Positions 20,084-31,769 of a stretch of 64,000 bases of DNA are shown here, in pieces (position 1 is the stretch's first letter; each line of letters begins with the position of its first letter). The stretch is taken from assembly GCA_031763025.1 (NCBI GenBank), contig JASSKH010000003.1, positions 16,550,992 to 16,614,991 of the forward strand, in the 5' to 3' direction. The notes under the pieces were generated by a model, which saw only the letters and a list, made by a program, of their open reading frames with translations, was not told where the DNA came from and did no database searches. The translations under genes were made by a program, and so were the position numbers. The stretch is from Macrocystis pyrifera (taxonomy: Eukaryota; Sar; Phaeophyceae; Laminariales; Laminariaceae).

Positions 20084-20871
20084 GAAGGCCCCAGACACAG
20101 CCAATCGAGACACCTACGGTCTAGCCCTGTGCGCGGCAGTCTCCTACGGCGGCGATGAGACAGTCCAATTCCTGCTGCAGCTGCCGGAGGTGTTCGAGAC
20201 TGCGTGTACATGTCGAGCCACCTACACCACGCATCTGGCTCGGATGATGTATCACCGCTCCTTATGTTGCCTGTTGGAAAGGTCCCTCAGGATGGGCCCA
20301 GGAAGAGTTTTTCGGTTGCTAATCGATGCCGGGGCCAACACCAACACCGCCTTCACTTTGTTCGCGAATGACCAAGTTGGATCAACCATGTTGTAAGTGG
20401 TGTACGCTCGGATTGGTGAGAAAACATTGAGAGGGTGGCATGACGACAGTAACATCATACACGGGCTCGAAGGATGCGCCGTCTTCTCATACAGGAGGAT
20501 GTAGTACATGCAGTGGCCTAGGGGTTGGCTGCCGATACTGCTGCTGCGGGTGCGGGTGCGAGTTGGGTTGAGCTCCATACCCAATACCGCAGCTGCCCCG
20601 ATGCGCGGAGGGAAAGGGGTGCAACAACGTCGCGCGTGGTCCTTTGCGCTTTACTCAGGAAAGTAAAAGACATTTAGGCGAGTGCAGTATCGGCCCTCTA
20701 ACAAGAAAGCCTCGTTGAAGAAAGCTGATTCAATAAATGCATGCGCACATGCTTTTCTGTATCTTCACCAGGTACAGCAACGCCAAGACGGACGAGCTAT
20801 GCAACCCGGCTGAGGACGAAGGGGAAGAGGAGGAGGAGGAGGAGGGTGTGGGAAATTTAATTTGTTTGTAG
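20084..20871 (+). CDS. Ankyrin-repeat protein, last two exons
   Basis: An exon begins after TTTCCCGTTTCCAG at 20084 and reads RDTYGLALCAAVSYGGDETV, then QFLLQLPEV. A less regular middle follows, then VFRLLIDAGANTNTAFTLF and GSTML, to a GTAAGT donor at 20393. The next exon starts at 20772 after TCTTCACCAG and restores the frame exactly (TT+G), reading YSNAKTDELCNPAEDEGE with an acidic run of seven Glu and ending TAG 20869-20871. Known: 'LLIDAGANTN' and 'ALCAAV..G....V..LL' are ankyrin-repeat helices, which mediate protein-protein contacts. The exact phase match of donor and acceptor supports a spliced gene. 5' exons are not found: the frame upstream of 20084 is closed and the region before is intronic or lost. 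The 379-bp intron has no coding content. This is the only gene here without a visible lesion in the part seen. Confidence 0.6.
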
Positions 20872-21980
20872 GCCGGCGGTGTGTTAAAAAACAATTTCGA
20901 CTGGTTTGAAGAGAGGGCGTGTGGTGTCTTCCGTTCGACGACGAGGGTAACCGTGTTTCGTGGATGATTTCAGGCAAGAGGCGGCCATTCCGAACTCAAT
21001 TGCCGCCCGCGTATGGGAAGAAACTGAGGTTTGTTGCGGCTGCGTCAAAAAGGACATGTGATTTCTTCACCATGTCGTTCTTTCACTTGCCCGAGGACCT
21101 GGCCGTCGACTCGCACTTGTCCGAGGACCCGGTGTTCGTGTCGTCCGTGCTGTCCGCACCACGTAGACAAGTTCTCGTTCCTTACTTTATTTTCAATTCA
21201 ACTCTAAAATTAGTACGTTTGGGTTTTGTCAGAACAAATGTTTTGAAAAAAAGAACATCTCAAATTCGACCTTTAAATTTTTCGCGCCCACTTGAGAAAA
21301 ACATTTAAAAAAGCAATCTTGGGAAACTGATCTCTCTTTGGCACGCGAAAGCAGTCGCAAGTGTGTCTTGCATGAATGAGGATTCAAATCAAGTAGCCGG
21401 CGGTCGACTCGAATTCGTCCGAGGATCTGGGTGATCACGAAAACTTGTCCGAGGACATAGCCGTCGACTCGCACATGTACGAGGCCCATGTGTCCGTGTC
21501 GTCCTTGTCGTCCGTATCATCCATGTCGCTCGCGCTGTTGGTGTTGTCCGTGTTGTCCGTGTCGTCCGAGTCGTTTCGTGCTGTCACCCACAGCAGGTCA
21601 GCGAAGATGGCCAAAACTGGATGTATGTGTGGCGGGGAAATGTAGCCTTAACCCTGGGGGTGCGATCGGATCTGCTGATACCACGAGCAACAATGAATGG
21701 TGAGTCACCCATCAGGCGACGAAGATTGTACTTGAGTGATCTTGTAACATGCTTGCCGATAAAGACAGGATCTCATCCCACGAAATGTCTCTCATCTCTC
21801 GAACGACAGGTTCACCGTTGATGCAATCCACGTTTCTCCATGTCATCGGGGTAGCCGTGCAGCAGGCCAGTGTGGAAGGGGAAAATCGTTACTTCACCTC
21901 TACGAAGGAGCTGCAGCTGGTGTCGTTGGGCTTGTGTAGAGCATGTCGAGATGGATGGAGTTTAAGCGTGCGTGTAACGG
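20872..21980. other. Unassigned, with an acidic repeat-like stretch on minus at 21480-21590
   Basis: Plus has two related blocks, GTCGACTCGCACWTGTMCGAGG at ~21105 and ~21463, so part is an internal duplication. Read on minus, 21590-21480 gives an Asp/Thr/Asn-rich run (DSDDTDNTDNTNSASDMDDT). Upstream on minus (21760-21620) a sense-like stretch reads RSLKYNLRRLMGDSPFIVAR. These may be pieces of one broken minus-strand gene continuing from ~22080. Family unknown. Confidence 0.25.
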
Positions 21981-22090
21981 TAGACTCACCCCCGCAGTTT
22001 GTGGCCTAGCTTGCCAAGCACGCTAGGGTCGAGAAGTCTCGCATCGAGTCGCGTCCCGTCAATCAAACCGTCGGTTTTAATTGGGGGTTA
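21981..22090 (-). other. Possible exon end with GTGAGT donor
   Basis: Minus strand reads LIDGTRLDARLLDPSVLGKL and then GHKLRG, immediately followed by GTGAGTCTA (donor at 21989). This is a plausible exon of an unrecognised minus-strand gene whose later exon could be the sense-like stretch at 21760-21620. Confidence 0.25.
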
Positions 22091-22099
22091 CGCACAGAT

Positions 22100-22290
22100 A
22101 TTTCAAGGCCTGCCTCGCTGCAGCAGCACCTCTCTTTGGCGTGGTCGGCCTCGCTGCAGCAGCTGTCTTACGGGTGGAGGTTCGACCAGCCCATCATCTG
22201 AGTTGTGTGGCCTGCCTCGCTGCAACAGCTGTCGTTCGGGAACCATTTCAACCAGCCCACCATCGGAGTTGTGTGGCCTGCCTCGCTACA
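22100..22290. repeat. Tandem repeat, ~66-bp unit, about 2.5 copies
   Basis: The words GGCCTGCCTCGCTGCARCAGC and CAACCAGCCCACCATCGGAG alternate, with TGAGTTGTGTGGCCTGCCTC joining units. Confidence 0.7.
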
Positions 22291-22708
22291 TATCGTCAGG
22301 AAGGATGGAGTTGTAAAATACGGAAGTGGATGGTTTGGCCGAGGCTGATGCCAGAGCTTTTGTTGTGCTTTTTCTCAAGCATTGGTGTTGTTTGTAGCTG
22401 TCGTCGGGTGTGAATGAAGTATGCACGCTCTCCGCGAGCTTTCTCCGTACTAAAAAAGAGAAACAAGAAGTACGGGAAAAATACATAAGACAATATGGGA
22501 AGGAAATAGAATTAGAAACAAAGGTAAAATGGGAGAGAGAAATGAGGGGTTGTCTGTAGTAAAATACGGAAGCGAAGGGAAAGGAGGGAATTGCGAGAAA
22601 AAAGAAAACAAGAAAAAATGTGAGAGACAAAAAAAGGAAAACATGGCGGGGTTCTAACTTCAGTCGGCGGTGAGATAGAATGGGGTGAGAAAGGAGGCTG
22701 ACCACTGT

Positions 22709-23175
22709 AAACAAGGTTTTGGTGAAATTGAGAGCGAAGTCTCAGATTGAGAGCCAGGCGCGACGTAATTGTCATTTCAGGCCTGCGCGTTTATGCTCGC
22801 TACGTGGGCTGCAAGGCTTTGATTTGGTCAAGGAGCGGCTCAAACGAAAGCTGCTGCGCAAAGCGTGATTTTGATGGTCCGCACATCTCCGTCTGTGACG
22901 TCCATCAACGGGTCTGTGACAGTCCAGTTTTTCGGAAAATGGGGGTTTCCGGCCGAAAAGGTTTCAGGCCAAATCCCCTGTTCAGGGGTGTGCACGTTCT
23001 GAGCCGTTGCTGGTCACTGGAGCTGCCGAACGCTTAGTTCAGAGCATCGGCGTGTAGCTGTGAGTACTGCGCTTCTGTGCGAGCAAAAAAAAGGGAGGTG
23101 CTTGGCGAATTGATCCAGCGAGAGCACCAACTCTCAATCTGAGACTTCGCTCTCAATTTCACCAAAACCTTGTTT
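22709..23175. mobile_element. 467-bp element with perfect 45-bp terminal inverted repeats
   Basis: 22709-22753 (starts AAACAAGGTTTTGGTGAAAT, ends CTCAGATTGAGAG) is the exact reverse complement of 23131-23175. Nothing between the arms encodes a transposase. The shape is that of a miniature inverted-repeat element (MITE) or an inverted duplication. I could not identify a convincing target duplication: the flanks read CACTGT on the left and GTACTA on the right. Confidence 0.8.
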
Positions 23176-24929
23176 GTACTACTATTGCTGATTCAATACG
23201 TCAGCAATTATCACAGCTCCAAAAGAAAGGGATCTATCCGACTACGACACAAACTGGCCAAACTTGCATGTGATGCCCTCGGCTCATACAAATCTACAGC
23301 AAAATTCCCGAGGTCAATCGGGGCACATAGTGACGAGATAGTGCGATTTCAAAGAGCTGTTCCGCATCACGTCCCGAACCGAAATAATATTTTTAGAACC
23401 AGAACCACCGCGCGCGTCGGTGGTGCTTGCCCTTTTGCTCACACCCTTGCACAGCCTAGCACGACGACAGAAGTGAGCAGCGGAGCAGTAGGAGTGGTAT
23501 CCAGTGACCGTAGAAGCCTCTGTGGAAAAGGCAGGTGTGTTTACGAGTGCCTCTGCGTTTTCAAGTGCGCGGGTCTCTGACACAGCGGTCTGTGTTGGCA
23601 GGCAGGCGCATGTAAGAATTGTTTTGGCACGATAAAAGCCACCAGGCGCCATCGTGGACTGCAGAAACGCCAGAGATACGTCCCCGTAGGTGTGTGAGTG
23701 ACCTCCAACGCTCGAAGTTTTGTTTGTTGATGCCCCTCTCGCGTTTCTCGTTTTCGCACCGACGTGCGCACGTGCGGAGGTGTTCGCTTGGATAACACGG
23801 GGGGTGTTTTCACCTGTTTCCACCTCCCCCACCCCTCGGAAACAAATTTTGTGGGGTGTCACACGTACCCTATGCTCCCAAATGTGTATTTTGGACCCAG
23901 GGGTTACGGTTGGTGCGCCCGTACTCCGACTAGTGAAAATTGTAGAAATCAGAGGGGTGGCTTGCCGCGAGTACTGGTTTAGGGCCATAACTCGGCGCCG
24001 AAATATCGCCTGACCGAAAAAAAATATATGAGCGTGTGTGCCTGACCCCGCTGCCAAGTTTCAATTTTCGGAGCCGGTTTGGATCTTTTTGGCGACAAAC
24101 AAGATTTACAGCAGTAGCGGGCGCAAAAGTGTAGAGGTTTGTGCCACCGAGTGTCGCCAAATGCCCCGATAACGCTCAACTTTTGCACACATGTGCGCCT
24201 GGGCCATCCCAAACTTTTGAAAAAAAACGAAGCGAATCCGAGCTGATTTCGAATCCTACGCTAGTTTCAAGTTTACTACAGCGCCTTTTCGGTCTCTACT
24301 GCTGTACTCGTCCCCAGATTCGTTTTGAGCCCTGAAAATTGGCACGTGTGTGCCATGGTCGCATTTGCCTGTTCGCGAAAGAAAAACGAGCGAAATCGGT
24401 GCCCGTGTCGCCCTACAAGCACCAAACTTCCGGCTACATATGACTTCCAATACCACCACCCCCTGGCCTCTAACTCCCGCCCACGCTTCTCGCAAATGGT
24501 GCCATGACCCACCAAATGTGCCACGTTTGTGCTCCTGCCCCCTTTGCCTACCATACGCAACTTCTTTGAGCCGAATCCGAGCAGGTGTCTTCGAGAAACT
24601 CGCGCGTGCGATGAGATGCTCACGGGACTGTAGTGTAGTAGTGTATTCAACCAATTAGAAAACGTACACCGAACCGTACACTTTTTTTGGATGGATCGCA
24701 GCCAATCAGCAATCGTGCACGTATCGTACCGAGTCGTGCAATAGTGTTTTCAAGTGTTTTGCCCGATTGGAGCACGATTCAAGTTTTCGGGAAACTTTTA
24801 GCGTTCCTTATACATACGGTACATATCTGTGGTGTGTCTCAACACAAGAGTGCTGAAATGCCGAACCATACACTACGTATTAAGCACAGCGCTTACGATG
24901 GCTCACCAACAAGGACCGCAGGCTGCGTC
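23176..24929. other. No gene recognised
   Basis: A 247-codon minus frame (23314-24057) exists but has the flat composition of chance translation and no motif. The plus strand around 23930-24330 is rich in phrases such as TTTCAATTTTCGGAGCCGG that resemble diverged dispersed repeat. A small inverted motif, CGTACACCGAACCGTACAC, lies at ~24663-24681. Confidence 0.4.
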
Positions 24930-25846
24930 GTACAATGATTAGTCTGGGTATGAACGAGGGCGGTCGTCCTATCATACAACTCCAGGCCGAACCGCTTAAG
25001 GCATGCCCGCATGAGGTGGGCCCGTCGGTCGATCTCGAGCGAGAGATACGTGTTTTCGTGGATAATGCCGCCTAGGTATACATAAGAACTGGTCAGTCTG
25101 TTTTATACCTCTGGCCTGCTGCTTCGATGACGAGCGGTGGGGCGACGGTTGTCTGGTCTGGTATTCGTAGAAGCATTGTCTCCGTCTTTTCCGATACCGT
25201 GAGGCCTGCTGCTTCGACGACAGTCACGACGACTGACATCATTTTCGCGAGCCCTTTAGCCGACTTCGAGACAATTCCTGCGTCATCGGCGTACAACATG
25301 CCCCAAAAAGCCCTTCGCACGCATATCAACGGTTCCTGCTCCTGGTCTGACTACTCCAGCATCATTGAGTTGAACCAAACCCCTGACGATGGTTTCGTTT
25401 TTGCTGGAGCGTACGAGTACGACGTGTTAGGCAGCAGCGAAAAACACGATGGAGAGTCACGGTGGTAGCACGCAGCCTTGTCGCAGCCCCTGCGGGACTT
25501 CATGTCATTCCGAGTGCTCGCCATCCTCCGTACGCACGCGAGCCCGCAAGCCGTCATGGAAATTGCTGAAAATTGTATGCAGCTTGATTGGTACGCCAGA
25601 GTGTGTGAGTTCCTTCTACAGCAGCTCTCGGTCGACAGAGTCGTACGCTTTCTGCAGATCGATAAAGCACACATTCAGGGGGACTTTCCTCTGTCATCCA
25701 AGCTCTTGCAACCGGCGCACGACGAACAACATATCGATCGTTGATCATGCGGGGCGGAAGCTGCACTGTTCTTCCAGGAGTGATCCATCGGTCTCGCAGT
25801 AGTTGCTAAGGCGGCACGCGACGATTTTCCGTAACACTTTGCCTGC
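24930..25846 (-). mobile_element. LINE-type reverse transcriptase fragment, heavily decayed
   Basis: Minus strand from 25846 in one frame: [90 protein letters not shown], then in another open frame WGMLYADDAGIVSKSAKGLA with the YADD catalytic box at ~25300, and VVEAAGLTVSEKTETM. A one-base shift at ~25090 leads to SYVYLGGIIHENTYLSLEID and RRAHLMRACLKRFGLELYD. Known: this is the RT palm order of non-LTR retrotransposons (F.DL.KAFD, QG..QG...P, YADD, YLG). There are six in-frame stops plus at least one frameshift. Endonuclease and 5' parts are missing. It abuts an LTR at 25857. Confidence 0.9.
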
Positions 25847-25856
25847 GGGTATATTT

Positions 25857-26295
25857 TAATGGGCAGAGGGTAAGCTTTAGTTAGCTCCTCTGGGTGCATT
25901 TTATGGGCGCAGGGAGGATCTCCGGTGTGGGAACGCCTTCGGTCTCGAGTACAGAGCCAGTAACGAGGTTCCGGGATCACCCTTCAGTAAACACCACTAA
26001 GCGAACTGAAGAAAGTCATAGCTAAGTGATCTGCGATACCCGTCCTATCGAGCCCCAGCCCCTTGGGCCCTCCCTTCCTTGCCCGTCGTACCCGTTATCG
26101 TGTCTGCGGTGTTTCGTTGATTTGTCACTTTGTCTTCTTGCGACTACCGCCTCGCATCGATTAACTTTCTGCGTAACCTAATCATTATTGCAACAGAGTA
26201 CTTCTCAAACTCTCAAAACAACAGATGCGCCGGCCTCCGAGATCCAACGAGCGCGGATCCTTTTTTAAGTCTGAGAGCTGTACCCTGCTGTATCA
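25857..26295 (+). mobile_element. LTR of family A, 5'-truncated
   Basis: It aligns with the 3' two thirds of the full LTR at 57039-57694: GGCAGAGGGTAAGCTTT, GGGAGGATC, GTGTGGGAACGCCTTCGGTC, then a TCACTTTCTGCGTRACC block, and the same CTGCTGTATCA end. The following bases TGGTGAACTCAGGCTGATCG have the TGG start expected of a tRNA primer-binding site. The left border coincides with the decayed LINE. Confidence 0.65.
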
Positions 26296-28440
26296 TGGTG
26301 AACTCAGGCTGATCGAAGTGCATTGCAGGAGGTCAGAGTGTTTGCGAAACGTTTGCAGGAGTTTAGAGTGTGAAACTGTGAAAGGATGTCATCGTGCTCT
26401 GGAATCATCTCAAGTTCGAACTTGCATATATGTTTTTTTTAATGTACATCCACATAGTTTAGCTGTTGCCTGCTTGGTATGACTGTGATATTTACAATGC
26501 TATCATGTATGGCACGCTGCCAATAGTGTTCCGCCTGTTTATTTCGCACGGCTTTGTAGATATTTATCTGGTCAATGCATGCAGGCACACTCGTTGCTCG
26601 TGCTCCGTTTGCCTGTTGCTCATGCTTGTCTGTTCGCCTGTTTATTTCGTACGGCTTTGTAGATATTTATCTGGTCAATGCATGCAGGCGCACTCGTTGC
26701 TCGTGTTCCGTTTGCCTGTTGCTCATGCTTGTCTGTTTGCTCGTGGTTAATGATCACACACATGCATGGTCGTTAATGGATGACTGCATGCTAATAAACG
26801 ACTGCATGTTATTGACCATATGTTGTCTTCAAAACCAAACGCAAACGACAGGTGTCGATACAAACCAAAGGTATTGTACGTACTACTAAGCGTATACTCG
26901 TGTATTATTTGCCCGGTTTAGGTGATAGCGGAAGCTGACAATATTGAGTCTTATGATGTATGGGCGTACATATCTAGAACGATGAGCTCTCCACAACACC
27001 ATGCATTTTTGTGGGCTGGTGAACATGGAATTTTCAAGAAAACCACGTACAGTAGTGAAAGTATTCTCGGTGCCATGATGATACTACACGAGTAGTAATA
27101 GACCAATCGTCGTACATATATTGTTCATCTCTATTACTAGCGAGACACCAACACGACGGAACGACGGTATGTACACTCAATGGAAAGGATGATGCACGTT
27201 TGAGCCTCTTCGATGTCTCCGGTCGCATCACTGTCTGTGTTATATGCCAGTCGGGCGTTGTGCTTGGGACAAGTACAACACTCGAAGAACTGAAAGCCAA
27301 GCATAAGAGGGAAGGAGAAGGAAAACCGGAGCAGATGGAAAACAGGTACGCAAGCCCTTGTGGGCACAGGTCACCGTGGTGATGAGCTTGCACTCAAGAG
27401 AGGGAGGTGTGGCTTGCTGTGTCCGGCAGGGTTCGGGCTGTAAGATAGCTATACGATGCAGCCCAGCCCGATCAGTACTAGGCCAACTGGTGTAAAACAA
27501 CCGTGGGATTGTTTTTTCTCTTCGTTCTGATGTGGCGCTCACAGTCGAAAAGGCTGTTTTTTTTCTGCATGGTATACCTCGAAAATGGGGGGGGGGCAAG
27601 CTGTGCCGCACAGGTTGAGTAAAGTCAAGTCACATGCCAACGATTTCAAACTCGTGCAGCACATGCCGTAATATGCTGAACCACCCACATAAGACTATAT
27701 ATACATGGACCTAACGATATAGAAAGTACGACATACGAGCTGGGTCAGCCAAGGTGCTCAATAGGTGGTTGATAGGCGATGCTCCGCTCAATATTACATA
27801 CTGGGATGTGATTTTATAACAAAGCCCTCTGTGGCATAGACCCTGGGGTGATTTTCGCAATATATTCAATAAAAAAGGTAACGAATCAACTCCTGAGACC
27901 GCCTAACGAATGTAGGCGCAACGAGACTGAAGTCTTCTAACGATACCACGTGAAAATTCAAGGCACAGACCGTAGTTGGAAGGGGAATGAAGAGCCTGCT
28001 ATGTGACCACGGATCTGAGTTGCGGCTGTTTATACTTAAGAGGGATAGAAAAATAGGGCGGATATAACAAATGGGATGGAAATCGACGATATATATGTAT
28101 ATCGTAATGTTCAATAGGATACACAATCAGCGAACGCGTACGAACAAACACTGCATGGTTGGTGGACGTCGAGTGGTTTGAAGAACACACCTTATTTAAC
28201 GGTATTAATAGGCCCAATACCGTAAATAAGCAGTATCTCAATGCTGGGTTGTGCGAGAACGAACGTGGCGAGCAGGTCAACGAAGCATGTCTGTAGACTA
28301 CGAGTGTGGCGTGTCTAAACACATATTTCTTATGATCCTCACACTAGAGTGTTTCCCTGAAATCCTGCCTGTGGTCACAAAACAGGCCGCAACACAAACG
28401 CATCTCGATTGGAGAAACCAACCGAGTCGAAAAACCAGTA
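26296..28440 (+). mobile_element. Non-coding internal region of the LTR element, copy 1
   Basis: 26460-27660 aligns colinearly with 57840-58990, and 27860-28330 aligns with 63030-63490, so these are two diverged copies of one long element. No gag-pol domain is visible in any frame, which fits a non-autonomous element. Copy 1 has a private 103-bp tandem duplication (26532-26634 and 26635-26737, starting CGCCTGTTTATTTCG). Confidence 0.6.
27734..27820. mobile_element. End fragment of the AGCTGGGCCAGC inverted-repeat family
   Basis: TACGAGCTGGGTCAGCC followed by AAGGTGCTC and GGTTGATAGGCGATGCTCCGC matches the left end of the element at 56282-56885. No matching right end is nearby, so this is a truncated copy. 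Confidence 0.5.
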
Positions 28441-30239
28441 TGTAAGGGAAACGGTATTAACGAGCTATGGTATACCATTCCGTATCACTTGCAACCGAAT
28501 GACACCATAAACATATGAATGTTCTGTTATATGTACACCCGAAAACAAAGGTCAAAGAACGAAGAACCACATATTGGCGGTGTGTGTGAACAAAGCGTGC
28601 TGAAACGTCGACCCATCGAATCATATACCACGTATAATTCAACATATTTGGACGCTTTTCAAGTATCTGACATGGTTCCCAAAGTCGACTGGATGTCTTA
28701 ACCCTCTGAGTACACGAACACTGCTGTACATGTACCTGAATTTGACGCTAATTCCAAGTTCGTCCCCACAAAGGGAATGCAGTTCTACATGAAGGCCGAG
28801 CGTGCCCAACGCCCAAACTAGAGGATCCCTGAATGGAAAAAACAAAACGCTAACGGCGCGTGAATTTGCGAACGCGACCGTGTAGGTTAAGCGTACCACG
28901 CATCCTTATTTTTATCGTCGATGTCCCAGTATCAGGTGATCTGCCTGATCAGAGACACTAAATTGAATGGCACCGAATACCGAGAAACATGTTATCATAA
29001 TGCTGTAATCCAGGTGACTCTAACTTTGATCGCAACAACGGTGTAACACCAATGACAGTCGGAGATAGGCAAGTCGACACAGGACCCCTACTACGAGAGG
29101 GGTATGGCTCGATACGGCCAAAATATACATCATTGCTGGCCAGGGTTCGTAACCCAACATCGGTGGGATGCTTTTCTCGTGTTTTTCTATTATACGTTTT
29201 CGTGATATACCTTGTGAGCACAGATTCGATTAAAATACATATACTGGACGCTAGGAGCACAGGACGACATAAGAAAGCGTATACCTGGTAGCAAGTATGA
29301 TAACGTTTAAATGCCCACATGTACCACGGAACGACTGCAGGTGAAAGTAGCCACACGACAGACCTTGGTGAAGCCCGAGACCGAGATGGAATGTGATGAG
29401 CTTTCGTATGATATTCACAACCTGACAGGATACCTTGCTATTTGTCGTTTCAAGTAGAGTGGCCGACTGTTGAAGAAATAAATCGAGATCTGTTTGTCAC
29501 CACCTTTCTGCAACTACCACCAAAAGCGGTATGCGAAAGGACTCATGATTGTTTTTAGCACGAAAGAGCCGCAGCAGCGGACATAGGTTCGTGCTGGGGG
29601 GGTGGCATAAATGTCAGTACCGTCAGCCGATATACTCACTCGGAATCAGATAATAACCTTGGGCAGAATCAGTAAATTGAAGCACGCCAAGTATGCGAAA
29701 TATAACTCTACCTTAAGAGGAGGCCAAAGTAGAAAGAAGACTCAATCATGGACTTCTTACAGGTCGTGATAAACCCATATACACAAATTCCATCTCCACA
29801 CTCGCTAGTGCTATAAGGTCTCACGCGACGTATATGAAACAGAACTCTTTACCATAGGAGGGGATAAAGAAGTAGAAAAACCACTCATCATGAACTTCTT
29901 ACAGTCTGTGGAAAACCCATATCGAAACCACCTACCCATTCGCAAGGAATATCCACTCACTCAATGTAGGGAAGTTTGAGATCATCGCCAGAAAGAAAGT
30001 ACACAATATCTCAAAACATGATATCCGCACAAAGAAAGACTAGAAACATGTGGGCAAACTTCAGGGAGGCATTTGGATGCTAACTTACATAAACGTTTGT
30101 TAGCACAGTGAGAAACGTCTGTCGAAGGCAAGGGAATGGAGGCAGTATTGACGCTGTCCACTGCGCGAATTGAAACGTCTGGCAACGGTAAGTGAAATTT
30201 TGCGATATCGACACAGTCCAGTAAGCAAGTACATCCACC
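28441..30239. other. No gene; AT-rich intergenic or element-derived sequence
   Basis: Open frames are all under about 135 codons and without motifs. Two diverged copies of an ~60-base block with ACTCATCATGAACTTCTTACAG (29885) / CAATCATGGACTTCTTACAG (29743) suggest local duplication with period ~143. Confidence 0.4.
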
Positions 30240-30620
30240 TAGCGCCACTCGCTGTAACACCCCCTCTGTACGACGCATAACCATCGTCGGCACAGAGAGG
30301 GCGCCCCGGTACTAGCCCAGCGGCAGCCTGTGCGCTCCTCCTTCCTTTCCTCTTCGATTCCCCCCGCTACATCACCTTCTCCAACACGGCACATGTCAGC
30401 GTCGGTCCCAAACGGGTGGTATGGCGATTCACCAATACTCCGTTCCTCCTCCGCTCCCCGCCGTTGTAACACTCCCAGCCCGCCGAATGTGAGCGTCGGT
30501 GCCCAGATAGGACATCTCGATCATAGACCGCTGCAGCGCGTGCGCCTTCCATCACACTGCCTACAGACTACTGTGAACATCTCTTTTGCCCCTTTCTATA
30601 CATCTGCGCACTTGACTGTG
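30240..30620 (-). mobile_element. Minus-oriented LTR start plus polypurine tract and GC-rich 3' internal end
   Basis: On minus, a purine-rich stretch (CAGAGGGGG) runs directly into TGTTACAGCGAGTGGCGC, whose first base is at 30259. This is the expected join of polypurine tract and 3' LTR. Only ~20 bp of LTR remain. The GC-rich 30270-30560 resembles 45547-46010 and 46520-46800. Confidence 0.55.
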
Positions 30621-30627
30621 ATTAATC

Positions 30628-31190
30628 TGTTGTAACGGTGCACCGATTGATATTCGAAAGGTTCATAGCAGTTGCAACAGTCGTGACCATCGCTGTGAGG
30701 AGGATCATACGCGCGAGACAACTGTTATGATCATTGTCACCCGTCGGGCCTTTTCGTATGAGCAGAGGCTAATGTTGGCTCCTCTGGGCGGATCGTAGAA
30801 GCGCAGGGAGGATCCGCGGTGTGGGAACGATTTCGGTCTCGGGTACAGAGCCAGTACCGAGGTAGCGGGACCACCCGGTGTTCAGTAAACGCGAAGTGTA
30901 CCGAAGAAAGTAAAAGCCAAGTGATCTGCGATACCAGTCCTATCGACCCCCAGCCCCTAGGGCCTTCCCTGCCTTGCCCATCGTGCCCGTTGTCGTGTCT
31001 GTGGTGCTTCGTTGATTGTTATTCAGCCTGGCTGCTTGGGACTTGCGCCTTTGCATCGATTCACTTTCTGCGTGACCCGATCACTACTGCACGAGGGCAC
31101 TTCTCGAACTCTCAAAGCAACAGGTGAGTCGGCCTCAGGGATTTCACGAGCGCGGATCCTTTTTAGGATCTGAGAGCTACCCTGCTGTAT
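30628..31190 (+). mobile_element. LTR of family A, near full length
   Basis: Starts TGTTGTAACGG and continues with GGTTCATAGCAGTTGCAACAG, GGGAGGATCCGCGGTGTGGG and CTTTCTGCGTGACCCGATCA, ending GAGCTACCCTGCTGTATG (a degenerate TGTATCA end). Same orientation as the LTR at 25857. Confidence 0.7.
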
Positions 31191-31769
31191 GTATAACAAC
31201 ATATTATTGGTATGGGCATGGCCAATTACCTGTCCTTGATTGTTCTGAGTTTCTGAGTCGAGACAGAAGAGTATTAACTCGAAACAGAGGTCATAGCAAG
31301 TTTCCCGACCGTGAGCGTGCCGCGTCGAAAAATAACAACGCTACACACGTGGACAGGATTGCTGCGGTTATGGCCAGATGCCGAACTGTTATGGCCAGCT
31401 GCCTAGTGTTGATTTTCCGAGTCGGAACAGGATAGCAGTAACTCCAGACAGTTGCTTCAAGGTCGTGATCTGACAAATACATACGCGAGTCGGGGCAACT
31501 ATTAATTGTTACACCTTCATAAAAAGAACCATACATCAGACGTGCAAGTAAATCAACAAGGGTAACAGCACCATGCCCCAAAAACATGTCTACTGCCTCC
31601 GGGAGTAAAGGTGCCTCACCTCGGGAATTACAAAGAAGAGCCGTATCTTAGCCTCTACAATACTATTAGTATTAGTGTCGGTATACATTCTAATAAGCAG
31701 GGTAGGAGTTGGGTCGCACGATGCTCAAAAGTAAAGACCTGACGATCCGCAGTACGGTATGCTTTTTGT

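Noticed and set aside
23314..24057. 247-codon minus-strand open frame
   Set aside because: Flat, Thr/Ser/Arg-rich composition with no motif and no neighbouring splice or gene context. The plus strand reads like diverged repeat.
25857..31190. One intact LTR retrotransposon bounded by the two plus LTRs
   Set aside because: A minus-oriented LTR start and internal end sits at 30240-30620 just before the second LTR, and no polypurine tract precedes 30628. So the two LTRs need not belong to one insertion.
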